Positions 25,444 to 34,277 of a stretch of DNA of 64,000 nt are shown here, one piece after another. The notes beneath the pieces are model-generated. The model was not told where the DNA came from. It ran no database searches and saw only the letters and a list, made by a program, of their open reading frames with translations. The stretch covers positions 186,549 through 250,548 of the forward strand of contig QEAR01000021.1 in assembly GCA_006535965.1 (NCBI GenBank), written 5' to 3'. Made by a program: the position numbers and the translations under genes. Position 1 is the stretch's first letter. Each line of letters starts with the position of its first letter. This stretch comes from Spizellomyces sp. 'palustris'. Its lineage: Eukaryota > Chytridiomycota > Chytridiomycetes > Spizellomycetales > Spizellomycetaceae.

Positions 25444-27405
25444 ATGAGCATCTTGCTTCAGCAGCGACCGCGCGATCCGACCATGGGTGAGGGAAAGCTG
25501 TATGATGTTCCGTCGTATGAGATGGCGCCTCCTGAAGGGGGACCATTGGCCCATCGCCGTCCGAGCGTCAGGGAAATGCAGCAAGACAATTATAATCGAG
25601 AGGCTAGGATGTTCGATCCTGCCTCTTCGGGTGCTGGCCGCGTTCGACGTCCTTCCGCTAACCATGACTTTGCTATGAGGAATGGCTTACCCATTGATAC
25701 CGAGGATGCTGGGGCCGCCGCCCTTCATCCAGACGATGCCGCATACGCTGCAGCAGCGGCTGCCTATCAAGACGCTCTGGTCATGAACGCAGCCTCGTTA
25801 CCCGGTACTCCTTACGCCACCGTCCGCCCCTCTTACGCATTAGGAGGATTGGCCACCCCGCAAACTCCACACATGCCTCTAGGAGCCTTCACTCCTAATG
25901 CACATGCCTTGTTGATGCATCAGCAACAGCTTACAACTGCCAGTGTTAACAGCCACTTGGGTACTGTTCCAGCCCGTTACATGGCAGGTGCACGCCCCTA
26001 CAATTCCGCCCCACTCCCTTCTTCTCCGGCCACTCGCCCTCCTTACACGCGGAAGCGCTCAGTGACCTCTGACGGCTCTACCTCAAGTGGCTCTGCTACA
26101 ACCGAACGTCGAGGCTCTGGCGAAACGACAACGTCTGGCAGCCCTACCAAGATTGACCGAGAGCTTAAAAAGATGAGTTTATACAAGACTGAGCTCTGTC
26201 GTTCTTGGGAGGAAACCGGCACTTGCCGCTATGGAAACAAGTGTCAGTTTGCGCACTCTGAAACAGAGCTCCGGCCTGTGGATCGTCATCCCAAATACAA
26301 GACAGAAATGTGCAAGACTTTCTGGGAGAAAGGCACCTGCCCGTACGGAAAGCGGTGTTGTTTCATCCATACTGAGAAAGATGTAGAGAAGAAGCTTCAA
26401 GACATTGATAAGAAGCTTATAGTTATTCGCAAGCCGAGTGACGAGAAGACAGCCGGCCTCTCGGTGCAAACAAGGGATCGCGCTAGTACGCTGTCTAGCA
26501 GCCATGAGAGCATCATGGGGGTCGGTGATGAGCCTGGCGACAATGTGCAGTCACCCACACATGCATCGTTCATCAATACAGCCCCGCCAAAGTCTGTTAC
26601 CGCGGCTCCGACGCATCTCTACGACCATCGGGCCATTGCCGATGCCTACTTTTCTGGCCGTCGACCGTCGGTAGACATTGCCCCGATGGCGGACGGTTAT
26701 AGCGCTCAACAAGATCAAGATGTTGAGCACCTCAACAAGATGCTCCGTGACACACGCCTCGGTTCCCCTACGGAGGTGGGCATGGCCTCTCTTCCTTTAG
26801 CTGGCTATACGGAACAACGTCGACTGAGCTATGCCGACATGCGCCATGAAGTCACTTTTGCCGAGGGAGCAGCCAATTACCCTGACTTGTACCCTCATCA
26901 TGTCCAATCGCATCTGCTTGCTCCTCCAGTGCCCAATTCGGTCATGTACGATGCCATGGCGAGCGGAAACCATATACCCAGTGTTCATTCGACCTCTTCT
27001 AATGCGATGGCGACGCCACCTCGTGAAAGGACCCGTCGCGCTCGCTCAGTGACGCAGCCTAGTACGCTCATTACTCCCAACCAGCGCTCGTGGGTAAAGG
27101 GACGTTCCGAGAGCTTCAGTGGATTTTTACCCGGGACCCCGCTCCATATTGACCCTTCGACAGGCATGATTACCGATCAGCACTATTTGTCACCTTCCAG
27201 CCCCTCTACGGCATATGCCACCTCGAAAGGCATGACATATCAGCAGCATGCGCAGCTCTTGTCACCCCCTCCGTCTGGACATCCTTCGCCTGTGCGTGAG
27301 GCGATCATAGAGGAGGATACCCTGAACGAGGGTGAAGTTCAATCTTACTCGGATGCCGGACATCGTCTCCCTATCTTTAAGAATATTAAAAAGGTCGCTG
27401 TTTGA
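25444..27405 (+). CDS. Tristetraprolin-type tandem CCCH zinc-finger protein (mRNA decay factor)
   Basis: 653 residues in one open frame. Two CCCH fingers sit at about residues 245-315, each with exact C-x8-C-x5-C-x3-H spacing and the family lead-in YKTELC / YKTEMC. This is the TTP/ZFP36 (yeast Cth1/Cth2, fission yeast Zfs1) signature; these proteins bind AU-rich 3' UTRs (UAUUUA) and recruit the CCR4-NOT deadenylase. The last residues read [12 protein letters not shown], matching the conserved C-terminal RLPIF motif with which TTP proteins bind CNOT1. The rest is Ser/Pro/Ala-rich with many possible phosphosites. The start at 25444 is the first ATG of the frame; a second in-frame ATG lies 13 codons on. 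The 3' flank carries a UAUUUAU element (27591), which would allow autoregulation. Confidence 0.93.
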   Translation: MSILLQQRPRDPTMGEGKLYDVPSYEMAPPEGGPLAHRRPSVREMQQDNYNREARMFDPASSGAGRVRRPSANHDFAMRNGLPIDTEDAGAAALHPDDAAYAAAAAAYQDALVMNAASLPGTPYATVRPSYALGGLATPQTPHMPLGAFTPNAHALLMHQQQLTTASVNSHLGTVPARYMAGARPYNSAPLPSSPATRPPYTRKRSVTSDGSTSSGSATTERRGSGETTTSGSPTKIDRELKKMSLYKTELCRSWEETGTCRYGNKCQFAHSETELRPVDRHPKYKTEMCKTFWEKGTCPYGKRCCFIHTEKDVEKKLQDIDKKLIVIRKPSDEKTAGLSVQTRDRASTLSSSHESIMGVGDEPGDNVQSPTHASFINTAPPKSVTAAPTHLYDHRAIADAYFSGRRPSVDIAPMADGYSAQQDQDVEHLNKMLRDTRLGSPTEVGMASLPLAGYTEQRRLSYADMRHEVTFAEGAANYPDLYPHHVQSHLLAPPVPNSVMYDAMASGNHIPSVHSTSSNAMATPPRERTRRARSVTQPSTLITPNQRSWVKGRSESFSGFLPGTPLHIDPSTGMITDQHYLSPSSPSTAYATSKGMTYQQHAQLLSPPPSGHPSPVREAIIEEDTLNEGEVQSYSDAGHRLPIFKNIKKVAV

Positions 27406-27590
27406 AAAAGAGCGTTAGAGGGGCAGCGAGGGGATATCACACTCTTTTTTTCAATGACGTCTCCACTGCCTATATCAACGTTTATTTGCACGGACCTCTC
27501 AGGACAAGTGGTTTTCTTTATGTGCTTGCCCTCCCCCCTGTCGATTGCTGAATTTGCAATCCGTTGTATACACACATCTTTTTGCGCTTC

Positions 27591-27597
27591 TATTTAT
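27591..27597 (+). promoter_or_regulatory. AU-rich element in the CCCH gene 3' UTR
   Basis: TATTTAT about 190 bp after the stop codon, the core heptamer recognised by tristetraprolin-type fingers. Several further TTTATTT-like stretches follow to about 27880. Whether it lies inside the mature 3' UTR is inferred from distance only. Confidence 0.4.
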
Positions 27598-28011
27598 GGA
27601 GAGTTGGGAAAAAAACAAAATTGGGTATGGAAGTGGTTTGAGTACTTGTCTCGCTATTTTTTTTTTGCAGTATCTTGGAAAGTTTTATGTAGGAGGTATT
27701 TTTTTTTTGCCTGTGTATTTCTTGTTATTTTTTCGGAGGGTGGATTTTGCAGGACCGGAGTGAGGGTATCTCTTATATGTTAGTATCTTTATTTCATCTA
27801 TTGGTGTAGTTTGTTCCCCTCGCTTTTTGCTTCCATTGCTGGTTTTTATAGTTTTGTTTTTTGAATGATGGCTGTTAAATTATCAATATAGTGTATTGGC
27901 AATAACAAATGTCATGCGGAATACGCTAGTGTGGATTGAACCATTGGGTCTGGAGACAACCAGCCCGGATAAGCTAACTTCACTACTAGGCCTTATTACG
28001 CACGCAATACA

Positions 28012-28276
28012 TTACGGTTGGTCTAACCGGGTAACCGGGTAACTAGCACCCACCACCATGAGAGGAATCCTATCAGGCACTTTTCCGAAGCTTTTGTTTG
28101 GTCGGAGGTTGTTCAGATACTAGTAAAATCAGAGTTGGACTGGGGAATGGGTATGGCGGTACACCACAGAGATATACCTGCGATCGTAACAGTATTGTAG
28201 TAGTAGCGTTGTAAGGAGTCACGTTGTTATTGTAGGGAGGGCGAGGTCCTTGGTACCAGATCTGCATTCTCATCAT
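28012..28276 (-). CDS. Possible small split gene, 68 residues
   Basis: ATG at 28276, exon 1 to 28178, a 58 bp intron (28120-28177; donor CAG|GTATAT, acceptor TTTTACTAG), exon 2 to a TAA at 28012. The product begins MMRMQIWYQGPRPPYNNN and has no domain I know. Intron size and splice sites match those of confirmed genes here, and both exons stay open in phase, but the product is short. A polypyrimidine run and CTCTCAG just before the ATG could also be an acceptor, so this may be the end of a longer gene whose first exon I could not find. Low confidence. Confidence 0.28.
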
Positions 28277-28747
28277 TGCTTGCTGAGAGTCGAGGGTAAA
28301 GAACAAGAGGGGGAGAGGGAAGAGAGGGAGGTGTAAAACAAGTAAATACAGTGAGTCCTGAAACTGCTACAGGAGAATGTTCAACTCTGAGATGGCCGCA
28401 AGGACAATCATTTAATGGCTGCCTGTATTGGACCCGTCTTTTTGTTTATCTTCATGATGATGGTACAATAAGTGTGGTTAATTCAGTGCAATGCTACTAG
28501 TATCGACATTTGCATTTTCCCACACATTATGTGAAATTGGTTTTTGGAGGACGAGTGACACATCTGGTTACTGTGCCACTTGCGCGGTAAAGTCACACTT
28601 TCATAATGGAAAGGAATAGTTTACTTGAGGACTCGTTTGGACGGGTTTTTGTTCAAGTTATTGTGCACTGTTTTTTTAATCCCAGCAATTCAACACTCCG
28701 GACGTACCCACCACGCTATCCAAAAACAACAAGCAAACAAACCCACA

Positions 28748-30432
28748 ATGCCATCACTACGTCTCACGATTGCCAAAAATTCCAACCAACAGCAACGCAC
28801 CATCGTCCTTGTTTCCATACCTGACCTCAACAACGCATCTAGTGCAATAGTATCAGAAGAGATGATACAATTCAAGGGACGCATTATCCAATTTGCGAAA
28901 ACCAAGTTACGACTGATTAAAGCCTGTCGAGTTTTTTTGGCCGATGGGAGTGAGGTTGGGGGTGGCGATCTTGGTGTATGGAGGAGGATTGAGAATGATG
29001 GGTACGGAGCACCACATCTTTTATTTTTTTTTCGCAAGTATTTGTTTCTAATGATTTTTTTTTTTTGGCATTGTTAGTGTCATACTCGTGTCAGCCGGAG
29101 AAGATTTTATCGGAACCCAGAAAATCCAAACCAACACTGACGATATCCCACTCACGATCCTCGCCCACCATGTCGAAATAGATCCTCTCGCAACGAGCCA
29201 GTTAAAGGCTTTGTGTAAACTTGGAGGGGTTGTTCGGGTAGCGGGTATGCCAGATCTTCATCCTGGGAATAGGTTTCCGATTGGTGCGGTGGTTGTTTGT
29301 GAGGGATGTGCGTATCCTGCTTTGGTTGGGAGTGATGTTGGTACGTTTTTTTTTGTTGTCGTCCTTTTGATGGGGAGACACGTGCGTTCTTTAATGTTGA
29401 CACGATAGGTTGTGGTATGTCGCTCTTTACGACGCAACTCGCATTTAACTTGTTCCCAGAGAAAACTGCACAAAAGATTCGTGGCATAGAAGGCCCGTGG
29501 TTGGAGGGGTGTACAACGGACTGGCTTGCAAAGGGGGACGTGTCCCCTACTCCATTTGATGACCAGCTTGGAACTGTTGGAGCCGGAAACCATTTTGCAG
29601 AGATACAAGTGGTGGAGCACGTTGAGGATGAGGTGTTGCTTCGTGACCTTGGGATTGATGTCGGGAAGGCTCTCTTACTTGGTGGGTATAAAAGAACTTT
29701 CCTGGGAGGATTTTTCGTGAGAATGTTTACTCATTAGTTTGCATCATTTCACAATTATGAAACATTTTATATATAGTGCACTCTGGATCGCGAGCCCTTG
29801 GTCCATCTATTCTTGCAAAGCATGCATCAACTGCAACCGTCCCTTTAACTCACCCTTCATCCGAACTGACCGCCTACCTATCTGATCACAACATGGCAAT
29901 GCGTTGGGCATCGCGGAACCGGGATCTGATTGCTCAACGTCTTCTCTCCTGTCTAAACACTAGTCCAGAGCGAAAAGTCCTTGACATTTGCCACAATTGG
30001 ATGGAGATGGTATCAACCGACACACAAACCCAGTTTATCCACCGAAAAGGCGCCGCACCATCAGATCGAGGTCTCTGCGTTATTCCCGGCTCAAGAGGCA
30101 GCTTTTCCTACCTCTTTCTCCCAAACCCAACAGCCCAACCTCATACCGCCAATTCCTTGGCCCACGGTGCAGGACGTACCACGCCCCGCAAAAAGGCCCT
30201 CGCTTCCTTGCCTTTGAAGTATGGTAAAACACCACAAGCCATGGAGGGACTTCGACGAACGCATCTGGGAAGCGTGGTTGTCTGCGACGAAAAGGATCTA
30301 CTGTATGAGGAAGCTCCAGAATGCTACAAGGAGGTGGATAGTGTTGTAAAAGATTTGGTTGAAGCAAATGTTGGAAGGGTGATTGCTACTCTGCGACCGG
30401 TTGTCACATATAAAGTCAGAAAGATGTCATAA
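28748..30432 (+). CDS. RtcB-family RNA ligase, PrfH-coupled (bacterial RtcB2-like) type
   Basis: About 480 residues in four exons from ATG 28748. RtcB joins RNA 2',3'-cyclic or 3'-phosphate ends to 5'-OH ends using GTP and Mn. All catalytic motifs are present: GMPDLHPGN, GSDVGCGMS (nucleophile-side Cys and Asp), GAGNHFAEIQ, VHSGSRALG, HRKGAAPSDRG and LAHGAGR (guanylylated His). The wording, especially CHNWMEM, VIPGSRGSFSYL and the compact size, is that of the bacterial branch annotated as release factor H-coupled RtcB, not of the eukaryotic tRNA ligase RTCB. The first 100 residues (RVFLADGSEVG, VILVSAGEDFIG) look like a ubiquitin-fold or doublecortin-like module, an inference. Introns near 29002-29077, 29342-29408 and 29682-29777 have consensus borders and keep phase. 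Most fungi use Trl1 and lack RtcB, so transfer is likely. Confidence 0.88.
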
Positions 30433-31185
30433 ATGAATAGGGAAGCGATAAAAAGTAATCATTGCTCAACCAGTAGGAAAACGAGTTCTAAAAAGCCAAA
30501 CTCGATCTAACGTCGCCAAGCTAAGCCGATGGCACAACGTTATCAAACCAATTTGTACGACATTCCAATCCATTTGCATGACGTAAGACAAAAAGGAAAC
30601 CGATTCAATGACGACTGTCTTTTTATTAGTTTTAGGCAGGTCCGTTGCCCCATGCGATTTACTTTGCTTTTTTAATTTTCTTGTTGCAGACGTTTTTTAT
30701 TTTCAAAAGCTGACGACAGGCTCATTTTGTTCAACTTGTGAACAAAAGACCCGAGACTTACTGGTTGGTTGGAGGTGCTTGTTATAAAATATTTGAAAGT
30801 CCCTCCCCGTCCATCCGTCAAGGATGTTTTCCTTTCCCCAAACCTTTTCGCCGTGCCCATTCCCTTCAAAAAGCCCTTATTCCGCAATCTGCCACCTCTG
30901 AATGGCAATCGATTTTTTTGTTGGTTGGATCGATTAGAACACTTGCAAACATTTGTGAGATACGATTATTTTGTTGGACTGAGCCGCGTGACGATAAGGG
31001 ATCCTTTGTCACATTTCGGGACCAAAGAACGAGAGAGTTGGTTTTGACACGGGTTGTTGAGGCACGCGGGATTTCCATTTGTTTACGAGTTCATCCATAT
31101 ATCCGAAATCTGTAGACTATATTGGCAAGCGTTTTCTTTTTTGCACGCGGCCAAACCATCTTTACTTGTCCCATCACCACCACCA
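30433..31185. other. Intergenic stretch between RtcB and CBM48 genes
   Basis: About 750 bp. A T/C-rich run precedes the CBM48 gene. Open frames here start at non-ATG codons and carry no known domain. Confidence 0.45.
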
Positions 31186-31662
31186 ATGCCGCCGTACATT
31201 ACTACACCGCTGTCGCCGAGCTTGTCTCCATGCTCCCCACCACTCTCACCTTCCTCGTATCCCCGCCGCATCGTTACCCACCAACAAGTCATATTCCGAT
31301 GGCACCACTCGTCCGCCAAAACAGTGTTTCTGACTGGCGAGTTTGACGGTTGGGCCGTGTCCATCCCATTACCACGGGACCCAGCATGTTACGACGAATT
31401 CGCCATCACACTATCTCTCGACCGGACCCGGTCATGGGCTTTCAAGTTTGTCGTTGACGGGGAATGGAGGTGCTCGACTACGTTTCCAACAATATATGAT
31501 GAACATGGAAACGTAAATAATTGTTTAGAGGCTTTGACAATGGACAAGTTGGCGGAAATGACACTTGAAGCCTTTGGAAGGAGGAGGTCAATGTCCTGGC
31601 CCTTGTCTGGGGGGAGCGACGATGATGTTTGGGTTCCGCCAAAGTTGGCATTTTCGGCTTGA
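31186..31662 (+). CDS. Small protein made of one CBM48 / AMPK-beta glycogen-binding domain
   Basis: 158 residues in one exon from ATG 31186 (MPPYITTPLSPSLSPC). After a Pro/Ser-rich start comes a CBM48 fold: QVIFRWHHSSAKTVFL, TGEFDGWAVSIPLPRD, FAITLSLDRTRSWAFKFV and VDGEWRCSTTFPTIYDE. It resembles AMPK beta subunits and the fungal Crp1/Mdg1 proteins. In AMPK-beta the domain binds glycogen or starch. The AMPK-beta C-terminal region that binds alpha and gamma subunits is absent, so this is not the SNF1 beta subunit. A longer reading from 31054 would need a TTG start. Intracellular carbohydrate binding is inferred. The MARK-type kinase elsewhere in the window is not known to use this domain. Confidence 0.75.
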   Translation: MPPYITTPLSPSLSPCSPPLSPSSYPRRIVTHQQVIFRWHHSSAKTVFLTGEFDGWAVSIPLPRDPACYDEFAITLSLDRTRSWAFKFVVDGEWRCSTTFPTIYDEHGNVNNCLEALTMDKLAEMTLEAFGRRRSMSWPLSGGSDDDVWVPPKLAFSA

Positions 31663-33084
31663 AAGCTACGGACATTGCTGCTATAGCAAAAATAAAACCA
31701 AGGGGAATTATTAGTGTTTGGGCAAAAAGAATAGTCTCTACCTCGAACGAGGTTATAAAAGTGCTGGTTATGACCGTGTCAATTTTGTATATATTGATTT
31801 CACAAGTAACATGGATTACAAGACGGGTGGTGGATTTCAGAACCGATTCTGCTTCTTTCTCTGTTTCCACTTGTTTACGATGGAATTTGGCTTCCCACTA
31901 TCAATAAACAGCGCTCTGTGCAAGTTTCGTATAGCGGCAAACCGTGCTCTCCGATCAGCCACTGCTTCAGATGTGTGCAAAGAATTCAAAGATCAATCCT
32001 CGAACACTTTATCGATGGAAGAAACAGTGGGTGGCCACAAAGAGCCTTGATCGTAAGCCAGGTTTGGGACGTGCTCAATAGTTAGTGGACAGAAAAATTA
32101 AAAGAACTTTGGACGATATTTGTAAACGTAAAAAGTCCTGTCCAACTGTTACTCGATGGTTCTCTGCGCGGTAACCTGAAAACCAAGAACTGCTTGCTAC
32201 TTTTGGTTGATGAGACGGAAAAGTTCGACACCGTTTTGGAATACGCCGTAGTTTGCAATCCACGAAACGAAGAAAGAGCCATTAAGGGCAATTGATCTAC
32301 ATTGTTCATGAGGTCTCGTACAATGGTGTTGGCGGGAGGATTCACTGGTAGTCCGTTGTCGTCAACGAAATATATTCTGGCAATGTTGTCGTCAATGCGA
32401 TGCATACGGATTTTCGCTCCAGGAACGCCGAACTCGTTTACGTTCTGGTCCTTGAAAGAGTAGGTTCCATTCCACGGCATCTGCATGTCCGTTATCAGTA
32501 CTGTCAGTGTGTCCTGGCTCTGCTATCATATCTGCAAGAATCTTTTTACCTTTGCGTTCGCCCAGTATCGAAGATTGTCGTGGTGAGATGACAAGAACGA
32601 TTCGGAATGAGGGGTCATTGGTTGAAATCGTTGGTTGAGATCGTAGGTGGCGCAGCTGGTTGTGTTGACGCGCCACCTCATGATTATATTTGTTGGGGAC
32701 CTTCTCGATATTCATTTAGGGAGACATGGACATCGCTCAAGGTTTCCAATAGAATTGCGGGCTCGTGCCCTACGTTGCCCTACGTGGAACATTGTGGTTT
32801 CTTTCAACGTCTAATATTTCAATGCACACATGCAACACAATATGAGTGTCCAACCAGTATTGCAAACCCAACCCGGCCGTGTCGCCCGCAAAAGATATCA
32901 AGTTACTAATTAGAAAGATTATGTTTTGGTTCGAACGCTGTGCTTACGCATCACACATAGCTTGATGACTAAGCTCGTTATCCATTATGCCAAAAAGAGT
33001 TTAATGGACTGGAATTCACACTTTTAGTTTTTGTTCCCACGCTTTTGATGAGCATCCCAGAAGGACTTTTATTCCCACGCAAGG
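31663..33084. other. 1.4 kb intergenic region with transposase remnant
   Basis: Contains the remnant at 31928-32175. Minus-strand frames at 32082-32486 and 32392-32715 (the latter with a true ATG) overlap it or each other and have no recognised domain. No other feature supported. Confidence 0.4.
31928..32175 (+). mobile_element. Degraded DNA-transposase N-terminus (helix-turn-helix, Tc1/mariner-IS630-like)
   Basis: Read in two overlapping frames this stretch gives ATASDVCKEF followed, after a one-base frame change near 31990, by INPRTLYRWKKQW and SLDRKPGLGR, then an in-frame stop, DDICKRKKSCPTVTRWF and further stops. The helix-turn-helix plus GRP-like turn plus second helix pattern is that of Tc1/mariner-IS630 transposase N-termini. 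No DDE catalytic half and no terminal inverted repeats were found, so this is a small dead fragment. The family assignment is tentative. Confidence 0.4.
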
Positions 33085-33897
33085 ATGGAAGATGAACTAG
33101 ATCACCACACGGATGCAGCTTTTCTTGATCTTGAGGGCACGGCAAACGAGTTTGATTCTGATACTCAGGTCCCGGACATTGATTTGCTTGATTGTCCTCT
33201 CGTTTGCCTCTCGCCATCACCACCTTTCATCAAACCTCCTCGTCGGGTACACTTTTTTGCATCAGAATTTCGCATGAGCTCTATGAGCCCAGTTTCGGAT
33301 TCCTGTGATGAAGGCAGATTCAAGTTAAGTGATGATTGTGGAGGTCCCACATTCCGTGACGATCGTACGGGCTTGACTGAGGGCTGTTCCAGATTTGGAA
33401 TGGGAGCTGGACAATGGTGGCTTTTGACCGGAGGTCTCGTAAATGAACCTGTTTCTTTGAGAAAGAATCGAGCGTTTCAGGTAATGATCTTTCTCGTGTG
33501 GAATGACACCGTTTTTACTCCACTGTCACGTTTGTCTCATTCTGTCGCGGTGGAGTAGGCCGATCTCACACCAAGGGTTACAGCAGATGCTATTGCAGCA
33601 ACGTCACCATTGGCAAACACCAGGCGTCATCCTAGAACTCCCGAAAGGAAAATCACCACGGCACGCTTTACGCCATACCGTGACACACCAGCCAGGCGCC
33701 CGACCGGTCCAAAGTCCAAAGGCCACAATGACCCCACTTCCCCGTGCTCTCACTTGGAGACAGCAGAAATGGCATTGGAACAAGAATTTTGTGAAGAGCG
33801 ATACCCAAAGAACAATGTGATGATGGACATTGCACATGGCATTGGCTGGACATTGACCGAGGTCCAAATGTGGTTTCAAATGCGGCGACGACGCTAA
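33085..33897 (+). CDS. Homeodomain protein with altered recognition helix
   Basis: About 250 residues in two exons: ATG 33085 to 33480 (donor TTTCAG|GTAATG), then from about 33559 (acceptor GGAGTAG|GCC). The N-terminal two thirds are acidic, then basic and Arg/Pro-rich. The last 60 residues form a homeodomain: HLETAEMALEQEFCEE (helix 1), KNNVMMDIAHGIG (helix 2), LTEVQMWFQMRRRR (helix 3), after which the protein stops. Trp48 and Phe49 of helix 3 are kept, but the nearly invariant Asn51 (WFxN) is Met. Asn51 normally contacts adenine in the TAAT core, so DNA preference may be changed or lost. Fungal homeodomain proteins act in mating-type or developmental control; no mating-type partner is visible. 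Confidence 0.75.
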
Positions 33898-34277
33898 CTC
33901 TTTGACCTATTTGATGACCTTCCTATTAATAGTTAATTATTCTTTTAGTTTATTAATACTTTGTAAGAGCAGTATTTCGTCCAAGTTAGATTAGGGATGT
34001 CATATCTAATAGTTTGTTTATATTCATGTTGTGTGATCGGTTTACGTAATACGAGTTTCCTGGTGAGTTGAGTGAAGCTTCGTTCCTACTGCTAGATGAA
34101 AAGTTTCTGCAAAAAAAGTGATGACACCCTGCTTCTTGGGTAGAGCTTCGGAGAAGAAAACTGTTTCCATTATGATTTATAAAGCTTTGATCGCCCTTCG
34201 CAAATGCTGTGCTATCGTGCCCACCTTGAGCAGCTCCTTCTTTCGCTACCCGCCGTGCACTTGCAGGACAGTCAAAC
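33898..34277. other. Intergenic stretch
   Basis: About 380 AT-rich bases between the homeodomain gene and the helicase gene, same strand. Nothing recognised. Confidence 0.45.

Larger units (their letters stand above)
27406..28747. other. Intergenic region between CCCH and RtcB genes
   Basis: Holds the CCCH 3' UTR with its AU-rich element, the candidate small split gene at 28012-28276, and otherwise nothing I can support. Confidence 0.4.

Noticed and set aside
32082-32486. 134-codon minus-strand frame
   Set aside because: Antisense to the transposase remnant in its second half, and no consistent upstream exon was found; a response-regulator-like ITDMQMP match is too short to trust.
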